Source: Planococcus sp. ISL-110 (GTDB lineage: Bacteria; Bacillota; Bacilli; Bacillales_A; Planococcaceae). Taken from it: DNA of 64,000 nucleotides. The stretch's first letter is position 1, and each line of letters opens with the position of its first letter. The position numbers were made by a program, and so were the translations under genes. Below the pieces are notes generated by a model. It was not told where the DNA came from. It saw only the letters and a list, made by a program, of their open reading frames with translations, and ran no database searches. Of this stretch, positions 41,745-50,625 are shown in pieces. The stretch covers positions 23,023 to 87,022 of the forward strand of contig NZ_JAGGPX010000012.1 in assembly GCF_018613575.1 (NCBI RefSeq), given 5' to 3'.

Positions 41745-43463
41745 TTGAGATTAAAACATTTTTTCAGTTACTATAAACCGCATAAACGGTTATTTATCAT
41801 TGATTTTTCCAGTGCCGTCCTTGTAGCTATCCTGGAACTGGCATTTCCAGTCGCTGTTCAATGGTTCATTGACGACCTGCTGCCGAGCGGCGATTGGGGA
41901 ACCATCACTACAATCAGTTTTCTGCTTCTGGCAGTGTTTCTATTAAGTACATTTCTACAGTATATCGTCAGTTATCTGGGGCATAAACTAGGCATCAACA
42001 TCGAGACGGATATGAGGGAAGAGCTGTTCACTCACGTTCAGCGGCAATCGTTCCGTTTCTTTGATAACACCAAAACGGGCCATATCATGAGCCGCGTCAC
42101 CAATGATTTATTCGACATCGGCGAACTTGCCCATCACGGACCGGAAGATTTCTTTATCGCCATCATGACCTTTTTCGGGGCGTTCGGCATCATGTTCTGG
42201 ATCAACCCCAAACTTGCCCTTGTTACACTGATCGTCATCCCGTTCCTGATTTGGCTCATCACGTTCTGCAATATTAAGATGAACCAGGCCTGGGGCAGCA
42301 TGTACGGGAAAATCGCTGACGTCAACGGCCGTGTAGAAGACAGTGTTTCAGGAGCGCGCGTCGTCCAGTCGTTCACAAACGAAGAGTTTGAAATCGACCG
42401 CTTTAAAACGGACAATGACCGCTTTCGCACGGCGAAGATGGTTGCCTACAAAGTCATGGCGGCAACCCATTCGAGCATCTACATGATGACGCGTCTTTTG
42501 ACTTTGGTCGTACTGGTTTACGGAGCGTGGCTTAACTTCCAGGGCGAGTTATCGTATGGAGAGCTTGTCAGTTTCGTCCTGTTCCTAAATGTGCTGATCA
42601 AACCGATCGATAAAATCAGTGCCTTGCTCGAACTTTATCCAAAAGGCATGGCTGGCTTCAGCCGTTTCCGCGAATTGATTGAGCAGGCACCTGATATCAA
42701 TGATCGGAAAGATGCTGTAGCTGTCGAGAAATTAATCGGAAATATTACATTTGAAGATGTTCATTTTGGCTATGACGACAACAAACCTGTTTTGTCAGGC
42801 ATTGATCTGAACCTTCAGGCCGGAGAAACTGTTGCGTTTGTCGGTCCTTCCGGTGCGGGGAAAACGACTATTTGTTCATTGATCCCCCGGTTCTATGACA
42901 TCCAGGAAGGCAGCATCTCCATCGACGGCATGGATATCCGCGACATGACCATGCACTCGCTGCGTTCACAAATTGGTATCGTCCAACAGGATGTCTTCTT
43001 GTTTACTGGAACGATTCGCGAAAACATCGCTTACGGCAAAAGAGATGCCAGCGAAGACGAAATTTTAGCAGCCGCCAAAAAAGCCCATTTAGAGGATTTT
43101 GTTCTGAAATTGCCACAGGGTTATGACACCCAAATCGGAGAGCGCGGATTGAAATTATCCGGCGGCCAAAAGCAGCGGCTGGCTATCGCCCGTATGTTCC
43201 TGAAAAATCCGCCGATCTTAATACTGGATGAAGCCACTTCGGCACTCGATACCCAAACAGAGCGCGTCATCCAGGAAGCCTTGGCCAAACTGGCGGAAAA
43301 TCGCACAACCTTGATCATCGCCCATCGCCTCGCTACAATACGCGATGCTGATCGCGTGATTGTCGTAACGGAAGATGGAATTGCTGAACAGGGCGGGTAC
43401 AGCGAGTTGCTGGAAAGCGATGGCATTTTCGCCAACCTTCACCGCATTCAGTTTCAGCAATAA
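41745..43463 (+). CDS. ABC exporter, fused permease and ATPase (Sav1866/YwjA type)
   Basis: A 572-residue half-transporter. Six membrane helices occupy about residues 10-300, with the coupling region LFTHVQRQSFRFFDNTKTG; the ATPase follows with Walker A GPSGAGKTT, signature KLSGGQKQRLAIARMF, Walker B ILILDEATSALD and IIAHRLATI. It works as a homodimer exporting lipids or drugs. The start is TTG 41745 behind GAGGTGG; the frame continues eight codons upstream to a GTG. It is a single gene. Confidence 0.92.
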   Translation: MRLKHFFSYYKPHKRLFIIDFSSAVLVAILELAFPVAVQWFIDDLLPSGDWGTITTISFLLLAVFLLSTFLQYIVSYLGHKLGINIETDMREELFTHVQRQSFRFFDNTKTGHIMSRVTNDLFDIGELAHHGPEDFFIAIMTFFGAFGIMFWINPKLALVTLIVIPFLIWLITFCNIKMNQAWGSMYGKIADVNGRVEDSVSGARVVQSFTNEEFEIDRFKTDNDRFRTAKMVAYKVMAATHSSIYMMTRLLTLVVLVYGAWLNFQGELSYGELVSFVLFLNVLIKPIDKISALLELYPKGMAGFSRFRELIEQAPDINDRKDAVAVEKLIGNITFEDVHFGYDDNKPVLSGIDLNLQAGETVAFVGPSGAGKTTICSLIPRFYDIQEGSISIDGMDIRDMTMHSLRSQIGIVQQDVFLFTGTIRENIAYGKRDASEDEILAAAKKAHLEDFVLKLPQGYDTQIGERGLKLSGGQKQRLAIARMFLKNPPILILDEATSALDTQTERVIQEALAKLAENRTTLIIAHRLATIRDADRVIVVTEDGIAEQGGYSELLESDGIFANLHRIQFQQ

Positions 43464-43684
43464 GAAAACCTGACAATTAATGGATGTAAAGGTCGCGCTG
43501 ATAAACTAGAGTTCCCATATCACTGAAGAAGAGATAGCTGGGGTGATTTAAGGGAACGAACTTTTCTTTGACGAAAAGTCCTTCCATCAAAATTATTAAG
43601 CGCTACTGAAACACTGGATTCCAAAAAATCCTTGCGGAATCTCAGCAATTGAACGTTTGAATGTCCCTTATACAACACACGTAA

Positions 43685-43721
43685 AAAAGGCGAATCTCAT
43701 AAAAAATGAGATTCGCCTTTT
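43685..43721 (+). terminator. Terminator hairpin, copy A
   Basis: Perfect stem AAAAGGCGAATCTCAT / complement around AAAAA, ending in TTTT. The same 37 bases recur at 44066 with one change. The preceding stretch 43464-43684 holds nothing recognisable. Confidence 0.88.
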
Positions 43722-44065
43722 CAGCTTGTTGAAAAAGTCTTCATACTACATTTCGCTCTAGGCGGACGCATTCCACGGGCACGGCTTCTGCCGCTTTGCT
43801 CGCTCTGCTCAGTCCAGTGGAGATCGTGTCGCTCTGTCGCTTTGCTCCCGTTAGAGTCGCCGCCTTCCGCTACATTCAAAGAAGAAAGCGTTCATAAAGT
43901 GGTTTGGAGAAGCGTCCGCTCGACTCCTGCGGAGCAGCGTTAGCGACGAGACGGCCGAGACCCCGCAGAGAGCAAAGCGAACGAGGAGGCTTGGACGCGA
44001 GCCCGCGGAAAGCGAGCGGTAAGCTTCGGAAAACCACGGCTTGTTAGAAGTTTCTCGACAGCCTG
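43722..44065. mobile_element. Fold-back (MITE-like) element with terminal inverted repeats
   Basis: The ends CAGCTTGTTGAAAAAGTCTTC (left) and GAAGTTTCTCGACAGCCTG (right) are imperfect inverted repeats. Inside, the left arm (GGCGGACGCATTCCACGGGC, CCGCTTTGCTCGC) and the right arm (GCGTCCGC, GAGCCCGCGGAAAGCGAGC) are related in opposite orientation. Similar GC-rich repeats occur widely in Bacillaceae and Planococcaceae. No protein is credible. The element is flanked by two copies of the same terminator. Confidence 0.7.
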
Positions 44066-44102
44066 AAAAGGCGAATCTCATAAAAAATGAGATTCACCTT
44101 TT
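44066..44102 (-). terminator. Terminator hairpin, copy B (hflX)
   Basis: The same 37 bases as at 43685 with one G to A change in the stem. It serves as the hflX terminator on the minus strand. Confidence 0.85.
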
Positions 44103-44107
44103 TCTTT

Positions 44108-45379
44108 TTAGTTGCCGACGACAAATTCCTGGTAGCGGTCGTAATCCTCGTGGCTCAATTCAACCTTCAGCAAGGTGCCTTCTTCTTCGTATTCCGTTTC
44201 CAGAATGCTGGCTTGTTCGTTTAAATAAGCGACGATATCACCGCGGTCGAACGGGATGACCATCCGGCAAGTGACGTAATCTGCAAAAATCCGTTTTTTG
44301 ATGACTTCCAGAAGTTCATCCAAACCCTTGCCTTCTTTTGCAGCCATCCACACGCCATCTCCGGTTACAGCCGGATAACGGACGCCCGCCAAATCCGATT
44401 TATTGTAGACGTACAGCGTTGGTACATTTTCCACCCCAACAGCCTGTAAGGTCAAATTCGTTACTTCCATCATATAGCGATGTTCTTCATTGGAAACATC
44501 CACGACATGCAGCAGCAGATCCGCATTTCGGGCTTCCTCCAATGTGGAACGAAACGCTTTTACCAAGTGATGTGGCAGTTTGCTGACAAATCCGACTGTA
44601 TCCGTCAGCAGGAAGCTTTTATTGTCTTCCAGTCGTATTTGCCGGACCGAGGTTTCCAATGTCGCGAACAACATGTCTTTTTCAAACACCTGCTTTTCAT
44701 CGTCCTGGCCAGTTTTCGCCAACAATCCATTCATGATCGTCGATTTCCCAGCGTTTGTGTAACCAACCAGCGAGACGACAGGCATGCCCTTTTTAGTCCG
44801 CTGCTTACGCTGCGTGACACGCTGATCCTTAATATGCTCCAACTCTTTGTGAAGCTTCGAAATCTGTTCTTCGATTTTCCGGCGATCCAGCTCCAGCTTC
44901 GTCTCCCCGGCTCCACGGTTGGCTACGCCTCCGCTGCTGCTGCCTCCTTGACGTCCTAGTGAAGCACGCAGGCCAACTAAACGCGGCAGCATGTATTGAA
45001 GCTGCGCCAGCTCCACCTGTACCTGTGCTTCGCGTGTTTTTGCACGACGCGAGAAAATATCCAGAATCAGCATGGTCCGGTCAATCACTTTACATTCCAA
45101 GTCTTCTTCCAGATTCCGGATCTGCGATGGTGACAGCTCATCATTGAAAATCACCAGATTCGCATCTGCCTCTTCATAGAAAGCTTTTATTTCTTCCACT
45201 TTTCCACTTCCCACGTAATGAGAAGGGTTGATACGATCCAGGTTCTGCGTAATTTCTCCGGCCACTTCCACATTGCAGGCCTCCGCTAAATTATGCAGTT
45301 CTTCCATTCCATATGCGAAATGAAGATCTTTTTGAAGCTGGACACCGACAATGACCGCTTTTTCTTGTAATTCATCCAT
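44108..45379 (-). CDS. hflX: GTPase HflX
   Basis: A 423-residue ribosome-splitting GTPase for stalled or heat-stressed ribosomes. The N-terminal HflX domain contains NPSHYVGSGKVEEIK and FNDELSPSQIRNLE. A glycine-rich linker GRQGGSSSGGVANRGAGE precedes the G domain, with P-loop GYTNAGKST (about residues 206-214), DTVGFVSKLPHHLV and NKSDL. The ATG is nine bases after AGGAGG. Confidence 0.96.
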   Translation of the reverse strand: MDELQEKAVIVGVQLQKDLHFAYGMEELHNLAEACNVEVAGEITQNLDRINPSHYVGSGKVEEIKAFYEEADANLVIFNDELSPSQIRNLEEDLECKVIDRTMLILDIFSRRAKTREAQVQVELAQLQYMLPRLVGLRASLGRQGGSSSGGVANRGAGETKLELDRRKIEEQISKLHKELEHIKDQRVTQRKQRTKKGMPVVSLVGYTNAGKSTIMNGLLAKTGQDDEKQVFEKDMLFATLETSVRQIRLEDNKSFLLTDTVGFVSKLPHHLVKAFRSTLEEARNADLLLHVVDVSNEEHRYMMEVTNLTLQAVGVENVPTLYVYNKSDLAGVRYPAVTGDGVWMAAKEGKGLDELLEVIKKRIFADYVTCRMVIPFDRGDIVAYLNEQASILETEYEEEGTLLKVELSHEDYDRYQEFVVGN

Positions 45380-45457
45380 TTATCATGTCCTCCTAGTTCA
45401 GGAAAGGAAAATTCCCATTCGATTTCTCCATTTTACCACAGTTTCTCAGCTGCTTAG

Positions 45458-46171
45458 CTACACGAGGGGCAGCCAATACTGCCCCTGTTCAAATTCCACT
45501 TTATCTTCACCCTCCGCAAAATGTACTTCTTCCAGACGTTCCATCGGATGATCCGTTTTTCTGAATTCAAGGCGGCAATTATCCAGTTCCAGGCTTCCGC
45601 CCAGAATTGTCTGCCATTTACTGGCGGCTTCTTTTGGATTCCATACGCCAAAAACACAGCGATCAATTGCCATTTTTTCGTTTGATGCTTGAACAATGCC
45701 ATTATCCCTTAGTTTCTTGTAGCGCTCTTGATCCGTTTTCTGCCATTCAATGAAAAATGGATATGGCAGCCGGGCCGATACGGCTTCTTCAATAAACAGC
45801 ATCCTCCACTTGATCAACTGCCCGGCTTCGGTCCGGCGTTCAGCATCCAGAACTCCCGATGTGTTGATTCCACGATTTCTAAGGTCATCATTTAAGCCCT
45901 TGATGTTCTTGGTGCGCAAACATACCGTTCCAAAACCGGCTTGGTCATGCAACAGCTGCCGGGTAAGAGGATGATCAGCATGGCAAGCAACTTCCTCTTT
46001 CTCTACTGCCAACCATTCGATATAGCAATCTTTCAAATACAAGAGAGCATTATGCGTTCCCCAGCTTATATGCTGTCCTCCCACAGCCGCATGAAATCCT
46101 CGTTCCCGCCAATAGGCTGTCGTTTCCTGCGGATTTTCATGGACGAAATGAACAATATGATCCAACTCCAT
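45458..46171 (-). CDS. Glyoxalase-like (VOC superfamily) protein
   Basis: A 237-residue protein beginning MELDHIVHFVHENPQETTAYW, typical of the Glyoxalase_3 (PF13468) group. There is a second repeat with LRTKNIKGLNDDLRNRGI near residue 85 and a C-terminal half that also looks VOC-like. Metal ligands are likely but the substrate is unknown. The start chosen is ATG 46171 with GAGGTG close before it; a GTG four codons upstream is possible. It is a single gene. Confidence 0.82.
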   Translation of the reverse strand: MELDHIVHFVHENPQETTAYWRERGFHAAVGGQHISWGTHNALLYLKDCYIEWLAVEKEEVACHADHPLTRQLLHDQAGFGTVCLRTKNIKGLNDDLRNRGINTSGVLDAERRTEAGQLIKWRMLFIEEAVSARLPYPFFIEWQKTDQERYKKLRDNGIVQASNEKMAIDRCVFGVWNPKEAASKWQTILGGSLELDNCRLEFRKTDHPMERLEEVHFAEGEDKVEFEQGQYWLPLV

Positions 46172-46368
46172 AAAGCACCTCACTTATTTTTTCTGTCATG
46201 CTATACCGTTCGCCATCGTTTCCCTAGTCTCCTTTAAGCAGGAAAAAGTAAAGTTTCTATGCATAAAGCTGATTAACCTAACTAAAATTTGGTTTTTTAC
46301 CATAATGGGTGGTTTTTATTCTGCATATTCGGTAGGGTAAACTATAGAAAAGCTTATAGGAGGTCACG

Positions 46369-47919
46369 ATGGAAAAAAAATTGTTGAAAAATCCCGTATT
46401 TATAGTATCCGCCGCCGTTATTATTATACTAGTTATTTTTGGTGCGGCGACACCAGTACAGTTTGGGGAAGTAGCGGGAAGCTTATTTAGTTTTACCACC
46501 TTGAATTTCGGCTGGTTCTACTTGCTTGCTGTCTTTGTCATTACCCTCTTCCTTATTATCATCGCATTGTCCAAATATGGCGGCATTCGACTTGGGGCCG
46601 ACAGCGATCGTCCGGAATTCCCCTTCTTTACTTGGATCGGCATGCTATTTTCTGCCGGATTCGGAGCAGGCCTCGTATTTTGGGGCGTAGCTGAACCGAT
46701 GAGCCATTTTTTCACCACCCCTTTCGCCAATGAAGCGCAAACGCCAGAAGCAGCGAGAATCGCCATGGGTTATTCGTTTTTCCACTGGGGAATCAGCCAA
46801 TGGTCGGTATTCGCTATTGTCGGGCTCGTCATCGGATTTCTTCAATTCCGCAAAAAGAAACCTGGCTTGGTCTCAACAGCTCTGGAGCCGGTACTCGGCA
46901 GCAAGCCATTAATCAAACACTCTATCGATTCCCTTGCGGTCATCGCTACAGTCATGGGGATTGCCACATCTCTCGGCTTGGGTGTTCTTCAAATGAATGG
47001 CGGACTGAATGCCGTATTCGGCATCGACAACGCCTTTCCGATACAGCTGGGCATTATTGTTGTCATGTTCGCTGCCTACACCTTATCTTCTTCCACTGGA
47101 TTGAAGAAAGGGATTGCGTATTTAAGCAACTTGAACCTTGGACTGGCCTTAGTGCTGATGGTCTTTGTCTTTATTGCTGGTCCCACCGTCTTCATCATGG
47201 AGACTTTCACATTAGCGATGGGCGATTACATCACTAACTTCGTCTCCTATAGCCTACGCCTTCAGCCTTATGCAGATGGCGGCTGGGTACAGGGCTGGAC
47301 CATTTTCTATTGGGCCTGGGCGATTGCCTGGTCTCCGTTCGTCGGGGCATTTGTCGCGCGCGTCTCCAGAGGACGCACCATCCGTGAATTCGTAATGGGC
47401 GTACTCGTCATTCCACCAGCTATCGCTTGTCTGTGGATTGCAGTCTTTGGCGGCACCGCACTTTGGTACGACTTGAATCAAGGCACTGGAATTGCCGAAG
47501 CCGTCAATAACGACCTGACATCGGCCCTATTCCAGACTTTCGGAGTTCTGCCTTTGACAACCATTATGTCGGTTCTAGCCATTCTGCTGATTTTCACTTT
47601 CCTAGTGACTTCTGCTGACTCGGCCACTTACATCCTGGCTTCTATGACCAGCTATGGCAGCTTAAATCCACCAACTTTTTTCAAGATTGTCTGGGGCGTG
47701 CTGATGTCCGCAATTGCTGCGGTTCTGCTGTATGCAGGCGGACTGGAAGCTCTTCAAACAGCTTCCCTGATATCGGCTCTGCCTTTCACCGTGCTGCTTG
47801 TATTGATGCTTTGGTCCTTCACTAAAATCATTCGCACAGAATCACCGCCAATTCGGAGATCTGAATTGCAGCGATTTAAACAGATGGAACAAGAAGCCCG
47901 AAAGCAACGCAATAAATAA
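46369..47919 (+). CDS. BCCT family glycine betaine/choline transporter
   Basis: A 516-residue, 12-helix sodium-coupled transporter of the betaine/carnitine/choline family (OpuD/BetP type). Motifs are WGVAEPMSHFFTTP, GISQWSVFAIVGL, and WTIFYWAWAIAWSPFVGAFVARVSRGRTIREF, whose Trp cluster forms the betaine box. The ATG follows TAGGAGG. The tail is charged (KQMEQEARKQRNK) and could sense osmotic stress as in BetP, though it is short. It is convergent with putP. Confidence 0.95.
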   Translation: MEKKLLKNPVFIVSAAVIIILVIFGAATPVQFGEVAGSLFSFTTLNFGWFYLLAVFVITLFLIIIALSKYGGIRLGADSDRPEFPFFTWIGMLFSAGFGAGLVFWGVAEPMSHFFTTPFANEAQTPEAARIAMGYSFFHWGISQWSVFAIVGLVIGFLQFRKKKPGLVSTALEPVLGSKPLIKHSIDSLAVIATVMGIATSLGLGVLQMNGGLNAVFGIDNAFPIQLGIIVVMFAAYTLSSSTGLKKGIAYLSNLNLGLALVLMVFVFIAGPTVFIMETFTLAMGDYITNFVSYSLRLQPYADGGWVQGWTIFYWAWAIAWSPFVGAFVARVSRGRTIREFVMGVLVIPPAIACLWIAVFGGTALWYDLNQGTGIAEAVNNDLTSALFQTFGVLPLTTIMSVLAILLIFTFLVTSADSATYILASMTSYGSLNPPTFFKIVWGVLMSAIAAVLLYAGGLEALQTASLISALPFTVLLVLMLWSFTKIIRTESPPIRRSELQRFKQMEQEARKQRNK

Positions 47920-47932
47920 CCGGACAAACAGC

Positions 47933-47979
47933 AAAAGACGTACAGCTCTTTCCAGATGGAAAGAGCTGTACGTCTTTTT
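47933..47979. terminator. Bidirectional terminator between BCCT and putP genes
   Basis: 21-base arms AAAAGACGTACAGCTCTTTCC and complement around AGAT, with T runs on both sides. Confidence 0.95.
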
Positions 47980-47989
47980 GTTTGGAGAA

Positions 47990-49510
47990 TTATTTATCTT
48001 CGTTGATCAAGCGAACTGTTTCATCAAATTCTTTTTCAATCTGCGCATCTGGTTTGTAGGTCACCAGACTGACAAGCCATGTCACAATCAGGCACAGGAA
48101 GAAGCCTGGAATAATTTCATAAACACTGCCCATGAAATTGGTCATTTCAGTGGCTCCAGGCTCGTCTGCAGCTGTACCGAGCAAGTCCCAAACAATAACC
48201 GTTACAGCACCGACGATCATTCCGGCCAAAGCGCCTTTTGAAGTCAGCTTGCGCCAGAATAGAGAAAACAGGATGATTGGTCCGAAAGCGGCACCAAATC
48301 CTGCCCACGCATAAGCGACAAGGCCCAAAATGGTATTATTTTGCTCCCATGCAAGGTATGCAGCAAAAACAGCAATCACTGCTACAGCAATACGCCCTAA
48401 ATTCACGTAGCCTTTTGGTGATGATTCTTTTTTGAATGCAATCTTGTATAAATCTTCAATCAATGCAGATGAACTGACCAGCAGCTGAGAAGAAATCGTA
48501 CTCATAACAGCGGCCAGAACAGCAGCCAATACAAATCCGGCAACCAATGGATGGAACAAGATCTGGCTCAAGTCTAGAAAGACCGATTCAGGATCCACTA
48601 AAGTTGCTGAAGGATTCTGTTGGAAGTAAGCAATCCCGACAAGCGCTGTTGCCGTTGCTCCAAGAAGACTGAAAATCATCCAGCTCATACCGATGCGGCG
48701 GGCTATGCGAACTTCTTTCAATGTTTTAATCGCCATAAAACGGACGATGATATGCGGCTGGCCAAAATAACCCAGACCCCAGGCCACCGCAGAGATGACT
48801 CCGATTGTTGATGCTCCCGAAACTAGGTTCAACATGTTCGGATCCACTTCACGAATGCTTGCAGCAGTTTCACTAAATCCGCCTGTAGCGAAAATCCCAA
48901 TTGCCGGTACCGCGATCAAAGCCAATACCATCATAATGCCTTGGACAAAGTCCGTGTAGCTGACGGCCAGGAATCCGCCGAACAGCGTATAGGCTACAAC
49001 AACAACTGAGCCTAGAACAAGACCTAAATGATAGTCCATCCCGAACGAGCTCTGGAAGAATAACCCAGATGCTACCATTCCGGATGACACGTAAAATGTG
49101 AAGAAAATCAAGATAATAATACCCGAAACAATTCTTAATAACCGTGATTTATCTTTCAAACGGTTCTCCAGGAAACTTGGAATCGTAATGGAGTCGCTTG
49201 TGACGAACGAATAAATCCGCAAGCGCGGTGCAACAAAGTACCAGTTTAAAAAGGCACCCACTGTCAATCCAATTGCAATCCATACCTCAACTAATCCACC
49301 AAGGTAGATAGCACCTGGCAATCCCAGTAAGAGCCATCCGGACATATCCGATGCACCGGCACTGAGTGCAGCAACTGCCGGTCCAAGCCCCCTTCCACCA
49401 AGCATGTAGTCGGATAAATTTGCAGTTTTTCGATAAGCATACCAGCCAATAAATAGCATGGCTGCAAGATAAATAGCTAAAGCAATGATTTGATATGTCG
49501 TATCTGTCAT
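47990..49510 (-). CDS. putP: Sodium/proline symporter PutP
   Basis: A 506-residue SSSF-family symporter with 13 helices. It shows MLGGRGLGPAVAALSAGASDMSGWLLLGLPGA (sodium and proline site, helix 2), GYFGQPHIIVRFMAIK, and AAVMSTISSQLLVSSSALIEDLY, where the second sodium site Ser residues lie. The ATG follows AAGGAGGGG. Proline uptake may serve as osmoprotection or nutrition; no putBC genes are adjacent. Confidence 0.96.
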   Translation of the reverse strand: MTDTTYQIIALAIYLAAMLFIGWYAYRKTANLSDYMLGGRGLGPAVAALSAGASDMSGWLLLGLPGAIYLGGLVEVWIAIGLTVGAFLNWYFVAPRLRIYSFVTSDSITIPSFLENRLKDKSRLLRIVSGIIILIFFTFYVSSGMVASGLFFQSSFGMDYHLGLVLGSVVVVAYTLFGGFLAVSYTDFVQGIMMVLALIAVPAIGIFATGGFSETAASIREVDPNMLNLVSGASTIGVISAVAWGLGYFGQPHIIVRFMAIKTLKEVRIARRIGMSWMIFSLLGATATALVGIAYFQQNPSATLVDPESVFLDLSQILFHPLVAGFVLAAVLAAVMSTISSQLLVSSSALIEDLYKIAFKKESSPKGYVNLGRIAVAVIAVFAAYLAWEQNNTILGLVAYAWAGFGAAFGPIILFSLFWRKLTSKGALAGMIVGAVTVIVWDLLGTAADEPGATEMTNFMGSVYEIIPGFFLCLIVTWLVSLVTYKPDAQIEKEFDETVRLINEDK

Positions 49511-49570
49511 TTTATCCCCTCCTTATTTTACAGTGTAACATTATTGACACTTTTTAAAAGTCCCATTTTG

Positions 49571-49597
49571 GTTTTACAGTCAATATAAGGGGGGAAA
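49571..49597 (+). promoter_or_regulatory. SigB-like promoter of ydaT
   Basis: GTTTTA, 15 bases, GGGAAA, close to SigB GTTTAA-N12-15-GGGWAW. It lies 24 bases before the ydaT start. YdaT is a SigB-dependent stress protein in Bacillus subtilis. Confidence 0.55.
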
Positions 49598-49620
49598 AGA
49601 GTCTCAAGGAGGAGATTATT

Positions 49621-49983
49621 ATGCCATGGAGCAAAAATGATTATCCGGATTCGTTTAAAAACCTGGACAACGCCGTCCGCAGTAAAGCCATTGAAATAGC
49701 CAACGCGCTGTTGCGTGATGGCTATGAAGAAGAACGCGCGATTCCCATTGCTCTCGATCGTGCAAAACAAAGTGTAGTAAGAGATGAAGAGCGGCCAATC
49801 TACGAAATCAGAAAACACGATGAAGGATGGCAATTAAAGAAGAAAGACAGTAAAAAAGCCATTCTGATCGAAGAAACAAAGAAGAGTCTGATGGGGGAAG
49901 CCAAGCGTTACGTCAACAAGAACCATGGGGAGCTGCACATTTACAACGAAGATGGTTCCCTATCGGAAACGCTTTACGAATGA
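49621..49983 (+). CDS. ydaT: YdaT-like general stress protein (DUF2188)
   Basis: A 120-residue protein. Residues 1-50 (MPWSKNDYPDSFKNLDNAVR onward, ChaB-like) and a C-terminal DUF2188 domain (DEGWQLKKKDSKKAI, LHIYNEDGSLSETL) match Bacillus YdaT, but with a shorter linker. DUF2188 folds are small alpha-beta modules of unknown biochemistry. The ATG has CAAGGAGGAG. It is a single gene with a SigB-like promoter. Confidence 0.88.
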   Translation: MPWSKNDYPDSFKNLDNAVRSKAIEIANALLRDGYEEERAIPIALDRAKQSVVRDEERPIYEIRKHDEGWQLKKKDSKKAILIEETKKSLMGEAKRYVNKNHGELHIYNEDGSLSETLYE

Positions 49984-49993
49984 CTCGGGAACA

Positions 49994-50029
49994 GTAAAAT
50001 ACCGCTGTCAGCTGACAGCGGTATTTTAC
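49994..50029. terminator. Perfect palindromic terminator between ydaT and desR
   Basis: A 36-base perfect palindrome centred on CAGCTG, with GTAAAATACC arms. It serves both convergent genes and overlaps the desR stop. Confidence 0.9.
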
Positions 50030-50625
50030 TTGAACCAGCCTTTTTCTTTAAAACGGGAAATTGCTTCAATCCGGTTCCCGACCTCCAGCTTGTCCAAGAT
50101 GGTCGAAATATAATTCCGGACAGTGCCGGTTGTAATGAACAGCTCCTTGGCAATTTCTTTCGTGCTGCGCCCTTCGGCGATCAGTTCCATGACCTGGCTT
50201 TCGCGGTCAGTCAATGGATTTTCATCAGCATAAGCCAAATCCACCAATTCCGGCGCATAGATACGGCGTCCATCCATGATTGTCCGGATCGATGTTGCCA
50301 AGTCTTCACTTGGACTATCTTTCAGCAAATACCCGCTGACTCCCGCTTTTCTCGCGCGCTCAAAATAGCCCGAACGTGCAAATGTGGTCAGAATAATGAT
50401 TTTGCACGGCTGGTCCCTCAGAATTTCTGCAGCATCCAATCCGCTTTTTAACGGCATTTCAATATCCATGATGCAAATATCAGGTTCCAGCTTTTCTACA
50501 AGCTCGATCACTTCTTCCCCATTCGACGCTTTGCCGACCACTTCCATATCCTCTTCCAAATCCAATAACGAACCCAAAGCTCCCAGCATCATCCGCTGAT
50601 CTTCAGCTAATACGATCCGAATCAT
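50026..50625 (-). CDS. desR: Response regulator DesR
   Basis: A NarL/LuxR-family regulator of 199 residues. The receiver domain has AED (residues 7-9), phospho-acceptor Asp54 in CIMDIEMP, and Lys in LLKDSPSED. The helix-turn-helix is LTDRESQVMELIAEGRSTKEIAKELFITTGTVRNYISTIL. With DesK it senses membrane fluidity and activates the desaturase gene. Its ATG overlaps the desK stop by four bases. Confidence 0.95.
   Translation of the reverse strand: MIRIVLAEDQRMMLGALGSLLDLEEDMEVVGKASNGEEVIELVEKLEPDICIMDIEMPLKSGLDAAEILRDQPCKIIILTTFARSGYFERARKAGVSGYLLKDSPSEDLATSIRTIMDGRRIYAPELVDLAYADENPLTDRESQVMELIAEGRSTKEIAKELFITTGTVRNYISTILDKLEVGNRIEAISRFKEKGWFK

Noticed and set aside
43851..44081. A 76-residue frame within the fold-back element
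   Set aside because: Its Arg/Ser-rich composition follows from the GC-rich repeat; no start signal.
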